Source: an uncultured Pseudomonadales bacterium
Lineage (GTDB): Bacteria; Pseudomonadota; Gammaproteobacteria; Pseudomonadales; Balneatricaceae
Direction of reading: 5' to 3'
Assembly (NCBI GenBank): GCA_938084925.1
Contig: CALKFY010000043.1
Span: 1-39,673, forward strand
DNA length: 39,673 nucleotides
Every line of letters begins with the position of its first letter. The first letter of the stretch is position 1. Position numbers and translations under genes: made by a program. Below the pieces are notes generated by a model, which ran no database searches, was not told where the DNA came from, and saw only the letters and a program-made list of their open reading frames with translations. Below, piece after piece: positions 14,716 to 23,082 of this stretch.

Positions 14716-15951
14716 ATGAATAACATCACTTTGGAAAAACTCCAGCAGCTAGACCAACAAGACCCTAGCGCTCACCTACGGGACCTGTTTGATTTACCAG
14801 AGACCATGATTTATCTGGATGGCAACTCCCTAGGTGCTCTACCCAAGCACACCAATGCACGTTTGCAAGAAGTGGTGCAGCAACAATGGGGACAAAGCCT
14901 TATTCAAAGCTGGAACACCCACGCATGGATGCAAAAGCCCACTCAACTTGGGGACCGCATTGGTAAATTTATCGGCGCAGCAACAGAACAGGTTCTAGTT
15001 TGTGATACCACGTCCGTGAATATCTTTAAGCTTGCCGCCGCCGCAGTAGCCATGCAACCTGAACGCAGCAAGGTCATTACCGAAACCGGCAACTTTGCTA
15101 CGGACCTGTATTTGCTACAGGGCCTAGAGCGTATGCTGGGAGACAAGATACAAATCGTTGCCCTACCTAGAGAACAGGCACTAGACGCTATCGACGACGA
15201 TACCGCCCTAGTACTACTAACTCATGTGCACTACAAGACTGGCGCCATGTGGGACATGCCCGAGGTTACCCGACAAGCTCACGCTGCTGGCGCTTTGATG
15301 ATGTGGGATTTGTGCCACTCTGTGGGTGCCATGCAGGTTGAATTAGATGCCTGCAAAGCAGATTATGCTGTTGGCTGTACCTATAAGTATTTAAATGGTG
15401 GCCCAGGCTCACCAGCCTTCCTTTACGTTGCCAAGCGCCATCAAGCGCTATTGCAACAGCCTCTGACGGGATGGTTAGGCCATGCCCGCCCGTTTAGTTT
15501 TGAAGATCAATACGAAGCGGCACCCGGCATAGAACAGGCCATGTGTGGCACACCTCCGGTATTGGCCAATGCAGCCTTAGAATGCGCACTGGAAATATTT
15601 GAACAAGCTGACATAAACCTACTAAGAAGCAAAGCCCAGCAGCTGGGTGATGTGTTTATTCAACTAGCGCAGGTGCATTGCCCAGAGTTTGGACTCGCCT
15701 CACCAACGGACGCGAGCCTGCGTGGCAACCAGGTATCTCTGACTCATCCGCAGGGTTATGCTATTATGCAAAACTTGATTGCTCGCGGCATAGTCGGTGA
15801 TTTCCGTGCACCAGACATCCTGCGCTTTGGCTTTGCACCTTTATATGTACGTTACCAAGATATCTGGCACACAGTGCAAACCCTAGCCGACATCATGGCA
15901 ACGGGTAGCTGGCAAGAAGCGCAGTACAACCAGCGCCAGGCTGTTACTTAG
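14716..15951 (+). CDS. kynU: Kynureninase
   Basis: This PLP enzyme cleaves kynurenine to anthranilate and alanine. The 411-residue length is standard. YLDGNSLGALPK (about residues 33-44) is the conserved N-terminal block, MMWDLCHSVGAM holds the Asp that contacts the PLP ring nitrogen, and CTYKYLNGGPGSPAF carries the Schiff-base lysine Lys224. Its stop overlaps by 4 bp the stop of the opposed AlaX gene. With kynA it forms most of the tryptophan-to-anthranilate route. Confidence 0.95.
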   Translation: MNNITLEKLQQLDQQDPSAHLRDLFDLPETMIYLDGNSLGALPKHTNARLQEVVQQQWGQSLIQSWNTHAWMQKPTQLGDRIGKFIGAATEQVLVCDTTSVNIFKLAAAAVAMQPERSKVITETGNFATDLYLLQGLERMLGDKIQIVALPREQALDAIDDDTALVLLTHVHYKTGAMWDMPEVTRQAHAAGALMMWDLCHSVGAMQVELDACKADYAVGCTYKYLNGGPGSPAFLYVAKRHQALLQQPLTGWLGHARPFSFEDQYEAAPGIEQAMCGTPPVLANAALECALEIFEQADINLLRSKAQQLGDVFIQLAQVHCPEFGLASPTDASLRGNQVSLTHPQGYAIMQNLIARGIVGDFRAPDILRFGFAPLYVRYQDIWHTVQTLADIMATGSWQEAQYNQRQAVT

Positions 15952-16685
15952 GCTTCTAACACAATCCGCACTCGGCGGTTGATTTTGCCTTTGTTTTCGA
16001 TCTTTTTGATGCGCACTTGGCCAATTTCACCGATATTAGCTAGGTGCGTGCCGCCGCAGGGTTGTAGGTCTAAACCATCAACATTAACTAGACGGATGAC
16101 CCCGCTGCCTCTAGGGGGCTGAACCGACATGGTTTTTACCAAGTCTGGGTTAGCATCAAGCTCGGCGTCGGTGATCCATTGGTCGCTTACTTCGGCATGC
16201 TTATCCACCATAGCTTGTAGCTGTGCTGACAAAGCTGCCTTGTCGAAATCTGGATCGGCAATATCAAAATCCAAACGCCCGTCTATTTTTTCATCTGTCA
16301 GACACTCGCCTATGGCTCCACCGGTCACAGGAAAAGGTAATACTACGGATAACAAATGCAGGGCTGTGTGCACACGCATACGACGGTAGCGTATTGCCCA
16401 ATCCAATTGCATGGTAACCTCATCGCCTGCTTGTAAGTCACAAGGCTGGCTAACAACATGTAATATTTGACCGTAAACCTCACGGTTGTTGCGCGTATCC
16501 ATCACCTGCACATCCGCCTTGCCCGCACAAGCCAAAACACCTTTATCACCTGGCTGACCACCACCCATGGGATAAAAAATCGATTGATCCAATATAAGAT
16601 GACCATCTTCCGTGACCTCTAACACTTTGGCAGTTGCAGTTTGGCAGTAGGCATCTTCTCGATATAGGGCTTTGGTTGCGCTCAT
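15948..16685 (-). CDS. AlaX-type alanyl-tRNA editing protein
   Basis: AlaX proteins hydrolyse mischarged Ser- or Gly-tRNA(Ala) in trans. From the ATG at 16685 the protein is 245 residues and has the four zinc ligands of the editing site: HTALH (His106 and His110) and CGGTH (Cys210 and His214). FYPMGGGQPGDKG (about residues 37-49) is the N-terminal beta-barrel signature, marking the larger AlaX forms. The frame reaches back to 16778, but MSATKALYRED is the more natural start. It is convergent with kynU and divergent from the sulfate-activation operon; no functional link to either is evident. Confidence 0.92.
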   Translation of the reverse strand: MSATKALYREDAYCQTATAKVLEVTEDGHLILDQSIFYPMGGGQPGDKGVLACAGKADVQVMDTRNNREVYGQILHVVSQPCDLQAGDEVTMQLDWAIRYRRMRVHTALHLLSVVLPFPVTGGAIGECLTDEKIDGRLDFDIADPDFDKAALSAQLQAMVDKHAEVSDQWITDAELDANPDLVKTMSVQPPRGSGVIRLVNVDGLDLQPCGGTHLANIGEIGQVRIKKIENKGKINRRVRIVLEA

Positions 16686-16768
16686 GCTAGTTTCCGTTGT
16701 TTGAGTTAAGAGCCTAATGTAGCAGGCTTTTTTATAAGACACCAAGACTGCTTGCGAACAAACTCCAC

Positions 16769-16868
16769 AATGTCTCAAAATGTAATTTTGTTATTCCAAA
16801 AAGAGATTTCACTTACCCATATAATAAGAATATAATAATTTCAAATTATTTTAGCACTTTGAGACATT
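16769..16868. promoter_or_regulatory. 11-bp inverted repeat pair flanking the cysD promoter
   Basis: AATGTCTCAAA (16769-16779) and its exact complement TTTGAGACATT (16858-16868) lie 78 bp apart on either side of the promoter at 16808-16836. The downstream copy sits just before the cysD start. The pair could be operators for a regulator that loops DNA between AlaX and the PAPS operon. No matching regulator is identified. Confidence 0.4.
16808..16836 (+). promoter_or_regulatory. Sigma70 promoter of the cysD-cysNC-cysQ operon
   Basis: TTCACT (16808-16813) and TATAAT (16831-16836), separated by exactly 17 bp, give a strong promoter. Expected transcription start is near 16843, about 32 bp before the ATG at 16875, which supports translation of the full extended CysD rather than initiation deep inside the frame. 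Confidence 0.6.
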
Positions 16869-16874
16869 TTGACC

Positions 16875-18341
16875 ATGAGCGAATTTGCCAGCCACCAAGA
16901 TCAAAGCCGATTGGTTTGGGATACCCAAAACCTATCTGACTATTTACAGGACCAAGGCGTAAGCAACAACCGTAAAGGCACCGACCGTTGGTTAGAGCAA
17001 CAAGCTATGCTACCAGCTCCTCTAGCCATCGAGGACATCCGCGACGAGCTACAACAAGCTTTAAAACCACAAGTAGTAGAACTACTCCTGTCCAATGCCA
17101 AGAAGCGTCGCCAGAACGTACTATTTGTGCAGGCCTTTAGCTTTGCAGGTCACATAGGCCTATTCGCTAACGATGCCAAAGGCAGCCGACGTTGGTTGTG
17201 GAATGACGGCAACTGGGACATTAATAGCCTACGCGAAGCCCTAGCCGCCCTAACAGCTTACAATGGCAAAGACACCCTACTGTTTGCTCATGGCTCTATC
17301 AGTGCCTTGTTCCGCGACATTTGGTTAGCCCATAAGCAGCAGCCTATTATTGCCGATGGCCACAAGGGCATCTTAGCTATTGCTGCCTACAGCGCCAAGT
17401 TACAGCTTAATATAGGCACACCTCGCCCAACTCACGTTGCCGATGGCAATAGCCACCTAGACCGCTTGGAAGCCGAGAGCATGCATATTATGCGTGAGGT
17501 AATGGCACAAGCTGAAAACCCCGTAATGATGTATTCAGTGGGCAAAGACAGCTCGGTAATGCTGCATCTAGCTCGCAAGGCTTTCTATCCCAGCCCACCA
17601 CCGTTTCCTTTGCTACACGTTGATACACGCTGGAAATTCCAAGAGATGTATCAGTTCCGTGACAAGATGGCTGCCGAAGCAGGCATGGACTTGATTACCC
17701 ATATCAACCCAGATGCCATTGAGCGTGATATTAGCCCTTTGGTACACGGTAGCGCTTTACACACAGATATCACCAAAACCGAGGGATTAAAACAAGCCTT
17801 GGATCATTACAAATTTGATGTTGCCTTTGGTGGCGCCCGCCGTGATGAAGAAAAAAGCCGCGCCAAAGAGCGAGTGTTCTCCTTCCGTAACTCTGCTCAC
17901 CGCTGGGATCCAAAAAACCAACGCCCAGAATTATGGAATCTTTATAACGGCCACAAGCACCCTGGCGAAAGCATTCGTGTGTTCCCTATCTCTAACTGGA
18001 CAGAGCTGGACATTTGGCAGTACATCTATCGTGAAAACATTCCCATTGTGCCGCTGTATTACGCCCAGACACGCCCTGTGATCGAACGCGACAACATGTT
18101 GATGATGGTGGATGACGAACGCTTAGAGCTAATGCCAGACGAACAAGTGCAGCTTAAGCAAGTACGTTTTCGTACCCTGGGTTGCTACCCACTGACTGGT
18201 GCTATTGAGTCACCTGCAGACACACTAGAAGACATTATTTTGGAACTACTCCAAGCCCGCACCAGTGAACGCCAAGGCCGTGCCATCGATAGCGACAGCG
18301 CCGCCTCCATGGAAAAGAAAAAGCAGGAGGGTTACTTCTAA
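16875..18341 (+). CDS. cysD: Sulfate adenylyltransferase subunit 2 with an unrecognised ~190-residue N-terminal extension
   Basis: CysD, with CysN, makes adenosine 5'-phosphosulfate from sulfate and ATP. Residues from about 194 to 488 match the whole of a normal ~300-residue Cys[21 protein letters not shown], the PP-loop [63 protein letters not shown] and the terminal [10 protein letters not shown]. Before this lie about 190 residues with a compact, domain-like composition ([59 protein letters not shown]) that I do not recognise. ATG at 16875 is preferred to the TTG at 16869. The stop overlaps the cysNC start (TAATG). Confidence 0.93.
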   Translation: MSEFASHQDQSRLVWDTQNLSDYLQDQGVSNNRKGTDRWLEQQAMLPAPLAIEDIRDELQQALKPQVVELLLSNAKKRRQNVLFVQAFSFAGHIGLFANDAKGSRRWLWNDGNWDINSLREALAALTAYNGKDTLLFAHGSISALFRDIWLAHKQQPIIADGHKGILAIAAYSAKLQLNIGTPRPTHVADGNSHLDRLEAESMHIMREVMAQAENPVMMYSVGKDSSVMLHLARKAFYPSPPPFPLLHVDTRWKFQEMYQFRDKMAAEAGMDLITHINPDAIERDISPLVHGSALHTDITKTEGLKQALDHYKFDVAFGGARRDEEKSRAKERVFSFRNSAHRWDPKNQRPELWNLYNGHKHPGESIRVFPISNWTELDIWQYIYRENIPIVPLYYAQTRPVIERDNMLMMVDDERLELMPDEQVQLKQVRFRTLGCYPLTGAIESPADTLEDIILELLQARTSERQGRAIDSDSAASMEKKKQEGYF

Positions 18342-20218
18342 TGAGTACGCAATCTAACATCACTATTGAACAATTTATGCAGCAACAGAACGATCTTGAC
18401 CTGCTGCGTTTTATCACCTGCGGTAGCGTCGATGACGGCAAAAGCACCCTTATTGGGCGCTTATTGTACGAAGCAAAATCTATCTTTGATGATCAGGTAG
18501 CCAGCCTTAAGCAAGAATCCATTGCTTTTGGCACTCAAGGTGGTGATATTGACTTTGCTCTTTTGGTAGATGGCCTAGCCGCCGAACGCGAACAAGGTAT
18601 TACCATTGACGTGGCTTACCGCTTCTTCAATACCGACAAGCGTAAATTTATCGTAGCTGATACACCGGGACATGAGCAATATACTCGCAACATGGTTACT
18701 GGTGCTTCTAACGCAGACTTGTCTGTGATCCTTATTGATGCACGCAAAGGTGTTATTGAGCAAACTAAGCGTCACGCCTTTATTTGTTCTTTACTGGGTA
18801 TTAAACAGGTTGTTCTGGCCATTAACAAAATGGACTTGATGGACTACCAAGAAGACGTGTTCCAACAGATCCATGCTGACTTCGTGAGCTTCGCTAGCGA
18901 ATTGCACTTTGACACCATCACACCTATCCCAGTGTCCGCCTTAAAGGGTGACAACGTGGTGAGCCGTTCGGCCAATATGACCTGGTTCCGTGGCCCAACC
19001 TTGATGGCCATGTTAGAAACCGCACCAATTACAGACCTTGCTAGTGACCATGGCTTACGCTTCCCTGTGCAATGGGTAAACCGCCCGCACCTAGACTTCC
19101 GTGGTTTCTCAGGCACCGTTGCTGCTGGTACCGTGAAACCAGGGGATGAAATTCGTGTATTACCTAGTGGCGCCACGGCCAAGGTAGACGAAATTGTCTT
19201 GTTCGAAGAAAAACTGCAACAAGCTCAATGTGGCCAGGCAGTAACGATTACGCTGGACAAAGAAATTGATGCTTCACGTGGCGACATGATTGTTAGCGCC
19301 AAGGACCCTTGTGAAGTGTCCGACCAGTTTGAAGTAGAATTGGTATGGATGGCAGACGACCAAGGTTATATCGGCCGCAGCTATGGCCTACAGATTGGCA
19401 CCAACTGGGTGAACGCACAGATTACCGAGATCAAGCACAAGACCAATATCAATACCATGGAGCGCAGCCCTGCTCGCACCTTGGAACTCAATGATATAGT
19501 GGTTGCCAAGGTCAGCCTCGACAAGCCCGTAGCCTACGAGGCCTACCAGCAATGCCGCCCACTGGGGGCATTTATACTAGTCGATCGCTTTAGTAATGCT
19601 ACTGTGGGTGCCGGCATGATCAACTTTGCCCTACGTCGCGCCGCTAACGTACATCGCCAAGATCTGAATATCGACAAGGCCGCACGTAATAAGCTTAACG
19701 GCCACCAAGGCAAGGTTCTATGGTTTACCGGCCTTAGCGGTTCGGGCAAATCCACCATAGCCAATATCGTTGAGCAAAAGCTACATCAACAAGGTATTCG
19801 TACTTATATTTTGGATGGTGACAACGTACGCCACGGCCTCAACAAAGACCTAGGTTTTACAGAAGCGGACCGTATCGAAAATATTCGTCGCATCACCGAA
19901 GTAGCTCACCTTATGGTGGACGCAGGCATAGTCGTACTGACAGCCTTTATCTCGCCCTTTAGGGCAGAACGTGACATGGCACGTAGCCGCTTTGACGACG
20001 ATGAATTCATTGAAGTCTTTGTCGACACCCCACTAGAAATTGCTGAACAGCGTGACGTAAAGGGTCTGTACAAGAAAGCCCGCAAAGGCGAGATACCTAA
20101 CTTCACGGGTATCAGCAGTCCTTACGAAGCCCCCCTTGCTGCGGAGTTCAGCTTAAGCACCGCCAAGAGCACGCCAGAACAGTTAGCAGAACAATTGCTA
20201 GCGCAATTGGAGTTTTAA
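18341..20218 (+). CDS. cysNC: Bifunctional sulfate adenylyltransferase subunit 1/adenylylsulfate kinase
   Basis: The 625-residue protein fuses a CysN GTPase to a CysC kinase, so with CysD it makes PAPS from sulfate. The GTPase P-loop GSVDDGKS is at residues 28-35, with DTPGHEQY and NKMD as later G motifs; EF-Tu-like beta-barrel domains follow. The APS kinase P-loop GLSGSGKS is at residues 464-471, followed by [16 protein letters not shown] and the [10 protein letters not shown] segment. Both active sites look intact. It is translationally coupled to cysD by a TAATG overlap and followed one base later by cysQ. Confidence 0.96.
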   Translation: MSTQSNITIEQFMQQQNDLDLLRFITCGSVDDGKSTLIGRLLYEAKSIFDDQVASLKQESIAFGTQGGDIDFALLVDGLAAEREQGITIDVAYRFFNTDKRKFIVADTPGHEQYTRNMVTGASNADLSVILIDARKGVIEQTKRHAFICSLLGIKQVVLAINKMDLMDYQEDVFQQIHADFVSFASELHFDTITPIPVSALKGDNVVSRSANMTWFRGPTLMAMLETAPITDLASDHGLRFPVQWVNRPHLDFRGFSGTVAAGTVKPGDEIRVLPSGATAKVDEIVLFEEKLQQAQCGQAVTITLDKEIDASRGDMIVSAKDPCEVSDQFEVELVWMADDQGYIGRSYGLQIGTNWVNAQITEIKHKTNINTMERSPARTLELNDIVVAKVSLDKPVAYEAYQQCRPLGAFILVDRFSNATVGAGMINFALRRAANVHRQDLNIDKAARNKLNGHQGKVLWFTGLSGSGKSTIANIVEQKLHQQGIRTYILDGDNVRHGLNKDLGFTEADRIENIRRITEVAHLMVDAGIVVLTAFISPFRAERDMARSRFDDDEFIEVFVDTPLEIAEQRDVKGLYKKARKGEIPNFTGISSPYEAPLAAEFSLSTAKSTPEQLAEQLLAQLEF

Positions 20219-20219
20219 T

Positions 20220-20996
20220 ATGCAACAAGCACAAGAAATTTTGGGCAACGAAGACCTGCTACATGGCCTACAGCAACTTGTGTTGCAGGCTGGTCAGGCC
20301 ATCATGCAGGTATACGGCCAGGCCGACTTTGGTGTAGAACAGAAAAAAGATGATTCACCGGTTACCCAAGCAGACTTAGCCGCCCACTATGTATTGGTAG
20401 ACGGCCTAGCCAAGCTAACGCCTAACATCGCTATCGTTTCCGAAGAAGACCCAGCGTCTTTAGAGGTACCTCGCCAGCACTCATGTTATTGGCTTATTGA
20501 TCCCTTGGATGGCACTAAAGAGTTTATCAATCGCAATGGTCAGTTCACCGTCAACCTAGCCCTTATCGAACACAATCGCCCTAGCTTCGGCTTGGTTTCC
20601 ACACCGGTGGATCAAGTCTTGTACTGGGGTGGTAAAAATTTAGGCTGCTGGCGCGCTAATGACGGCCAAATAGACCTATTACGGACCCAACCTAGTGCCA
20701 ATCCGATGCGCGTAGTTGCCAGTAAGAGCCACCTCAATGAAGACACCAGCGCCTTTATTGAAGCTTTGGGCAATACAGAAATTGTTCAAGCAGGTAGCTC
20801 CCTTAAATTCCTGCGCATTGCCGAAGGTGAAGCTGATATCTACCCTCGCATGGCACCCACTTGCGAATGGGATACCGGGGCCGCACAAGCCATCCTAGAA
20901 GGCGCGGGTGGCAGCGTCACGCAAGCCAATGGTAAGGCCATGAAATATGGTAAGCAGGACATATTAAACCCACACTTTATCGCTAAAAATAGCTAG
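20220..20996 (+). CDS. cysQ: 3'(2'),5'-bisphosphate nucleotidase
   Basis: CysQ removes the 3' phosphate of PAP (and PAPS), recycling the by-product of sulfate activation. The 258-residue protein carries the lithium-sensitive phosphatase motifs: EEDP (metal-binding), YWLIDPLDGTKEFINR (the DPxDGT metal site) and CEWDTGAAQAILEGAGG (the WDxAA-type motif). The ATG is one base after the cysNC stop, so it is the third gene of the operon. The combination of cysD, cysNC and cysQ can serve both assimilatory sulfate reduction and sulfotransferase reactions; no reductase or sulfotransferase is in the window. Confidence 0.93.
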   Translation: MQQAQEILGNEDLLHGLQQLVLQAGQAIMQVYGQADFGVEQKKDDSPVTQADLAAHYVLVDGLAKLTPNIAIVSEEDPASLEVPRQHSCYWLIDPLDGTKEFINRNGQFTVNLALIEHNRPSFGLVSTPVDQVLYWGGKNLGCWRANDGQIDLLRTQPSANPMRVVASKSHLNEDTSAFIEALGNTEIVQAGSSLKFLRIAEGEADIYPRMAPTCEWDTGAAQAILEGAGGSVTQANGKAMKYGKQDILNPHFIAKNS

Positions 20997-21020
20997 CTAT
21001 TATTAAATTGCAAACCCTTT

Positions 21021-21073
21021 CTCCTGAACTAAACTTATAAGCACTGTTTTCGGCCTACGTTTAGTTCAAGGAG
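21021..21073 (+). promoter_or_regulatory. 14-bp stem that pairs with the Shine-Dalgarno of the EIIC-EAL gene
   Basis: CTCCTGAACTAAAC (21021-21034) is complementary, with a one-base bulge, to GTTTAGTTCAAGGAG (21059-21073), leaving a 24-nt loop. The right arm contains AAGGAG, the Shine-Dalgarno for the ATG at 21079. If the left arm is transcribed, the site would be sequestered. There is no T run, so it is not a terminator. A weak promoter-like pair (TTGCAA at 21008, TAAACT at 21030) could start transcription inside the dyad, in which case it would instead be a DNA operator. Confidence 0.55.
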
Positions 21074-21078
21074 AGATC

Positions 21079-23082
21079 ATGCCTTTACGCATTTTCGAAC
21101 ACCAGCTACAGGCACTAAGGGAAGCCTTTATGGCGATGCTGCCCTTCGTTCTATTTAGCGTTTCAGCATTGCTTATTTCTCAGCTACTGGCCCTACAACC
21201 TTGGTGGGCTGTAGCTCCCCTTCAATCCCAAATCCAAATCTTAGCTAGCGTTCTAATTCAGTCTTTTCCTTTAGTTCTCACCATTTCCATTAGTCTCCAC
21301 TCAGCCAACATGTTCGGCATAAGCCGACCCCTAGCAATCGCATCAACGTTACTCGTATTGTTTGCTAGTGAAGGGTTATTTCTAAACGCCCCTAGCCAAG
21401 ACTTCAAGCTAGCTGACATAGCACCTATCAATGCTCTGCTATCAGCCTTAATAACCGTGCACTTTTTACGCTGGAGTTTCGTTCGGCATCGCATCGACAG
21501 CCGTTATATGCTCATGAGTGGTGAGGCCCTCAGCATATTCCGTTTTTTAGGCCCAACCATGTTAGCCAGCTCCCTAGCCTTATGTAGCACCCTATTCCTA
21601 CATTGGTCATTTAACCACCTAAGTGTGTGGATCAATTTTGACCTATCAGGCCTTCCCACCATGCTGGTGATTTGGTTTAAAACTTTAATCTCCCATTTGT
21701 TTTGGCTCATAGGCATTCATGGGGACCACATGTACCGCATGTTGTTTGATTACAGTATCGTGCACCAACAATATGCCAGCAACTTCAGTTATAAGAATTT
21801 TTACGATACTTTCGTGATTTTTGGTGGCAGTGGCGCAACCCTTAGCCTAGTAATTGCCCTACTCCTTACCAAGCAATCCAAACGCTATAAAAAACTGGCT
21901 TTGGTAGCTGCACCTTTTTCACTGTTTAACATTAGTGAAGTCCTTATATATGGCCTACCGATCGTTTTCAATCGCTATTTAATCATTCCTTTTCTTGCCG
22001 TACCTAGCACCAACATAGCCCTATCCTATTTGTTCATACCAGTACTCGATATCAGTTTTACTGCGCACGAGATCCCCTGGATTACGCCAATTTTCATCAA
22101 TGCCTATATATCGACAGCGGGCAACTTCTTGGCCTTACTATTACAATTAGGTTTGTTAGTACTCGGCGTATTAATCTACTGGCCATTTTTACAAATACTC
22201 ACGAGAAAAACCCAAGCTCCACCTGAAGTATTGGACTTTTACAAAAAAATGAACATGGTCGATCATTTACAAAATCATGAGCATCTAATGTTTTGGCGCA
22301 ACCACATAACTCAGGAGGCTAACAGGGCTCAAGTGTATGAGACATTTGAGCTTATTTACAATAATCATCTAGAACTCTACTTCCAACCTATCGTGAATCC
22401 TAAAACAGGTACATGCATTAAGTTAGAGTGTTTGATTAGACTTAAATCTAAACATGGGTTTATCCCACCCAATCAACTACTGGATGCTTTAGAAAGCACA
22501 CAGCTAGCTACCACAGTTGATTTTTGGGTTGCACAACAAATCAGCCTTAAACTGAGAGAAATGCCCTTACCTTCAGGGTTAGCCATTGCGGTAAATATAC
22601 ATCCCTCTACCTTGGTACTAGACCCTGCCGTTAATCACATGATTGATAATCTACAAGGACTACCGGTGGAATTAGAAATTCTAGAAAGAGGGTTACCCAA
22701 TAGACAAGCTCTATACACCAATATACAGCGCTTTCGCCAAGCCGGATTTAACGTAGGTATTGATGATTTTGGCGTAGGTTATTCCAATCTAGCCATGCTC
22801 AAGGATAATAATGTTGATTATATAAAGCTCGATAAAAGCCTAATCCAAGGGGCAACAGCATCCACCAAAGGGCAACTATTATTTATGCACACGACCAAGC
22901 TAATCCAACAACTGGGATATGTGTTGTTAATAGAAGGTGTAGAAACCGAGCAGCATAAATTATTGGCATTGGAGGCCAATGCAGATTTGGTGCAAGGCTG
23001 GTATTACAGCCCGGCACTACCTTGGGACGAGGCGATTAAATACGCCCAAAAAAGCACACAAGGAAAAGGCTTGCCTAGATAA
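21079..23082 (+). CDS. Fused PTS EIIC-like membrane domain and EAL (c-di-GMP phosphodiesterase) domain protein
   Basis: Residues 1 to about 375 form a polytopic membrane domain of the lactose/cellobiose EIIC type: FWLIGIHGDHMY (208-219) and FNISEVLIYGLPIVFNRYLI (283-302) match the two signature regions of that family, although the usual NEP is NISEV. Residues about 415-655 are an EAL domain with the key residues in place: ECL for EAL at 450-452, Asn506, Glu536, DDFGVG at 562-567, Lys583, Glu619 in EGVET and Gln639 in QGW. It is therefore probably a working c-di-GMP phosphodiesterase coupled to a sugar-binding or sugar-sensing membrane domain. EIIA and EIIB are absent. The gene converges on the secretion operon with overlapping ends. 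Confidence 0.9.
   Translation: MPLRIFEHQLQALREAFMAMLPFVLFSVSALLISQLLALQPWWAVAPLQSQIQILASVLIQSFPLVLTISISLHSANMFGISRPLAIASTLLVLFASEGLFLNAPSQDFKLADIAPINALLSALITVHFLRWSFVRHRIDSRYMLMSGEALSIFRFLGPTMLASSLALCSTLFLHWSFNHLSVWINFDLSGLPTMLVIWFKTLISHLFWLIGIHGDHMYRMLFDYSIVHQQYASNFSYKNFYDTFVIFGGSGATLSLVIALLLTKQSKRYKKLALVAAPFSLFNISEVLIYGLPIVFNRYLIIPFLAVPSTNIALSYLFIPVLDISFTAHEIPWITPIFINAYISTAGNFLALLLQLGLLVLGVLIYWPFLQILTRKTQAPPEVLDFYKKMNMVDHLQNHEHLMFWRNHITQEANRAQVYETFELIYNNHLELYFQPIVNPKTGTCIKLECLIRLKSKHGFIPPNQLLDALESTQLATTVDFWVAQQISLKLREMPLPSGLAIAVNIHPSTLVLDPAVNHMIDNLQGLPVELEILERGLPNRQALYTNIQRFRQAGFNVGIDDFGVGYSNLAMLKDNNVDYIKLDKSLIQGATASTKGQLLFMHTTKLIQQLGYVLLIEGVETEQHKLLALEANADLVQGWYYSPALPWDEAIKYAQKSTQGKGLPR

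Noticed and set aside
21021-21073. Rho-independent terminator after cysQ
   Set aside because: The stem is strong but is followed by AGATCATG with no T run, and it contains the next gene's Shine-Dalgarno.
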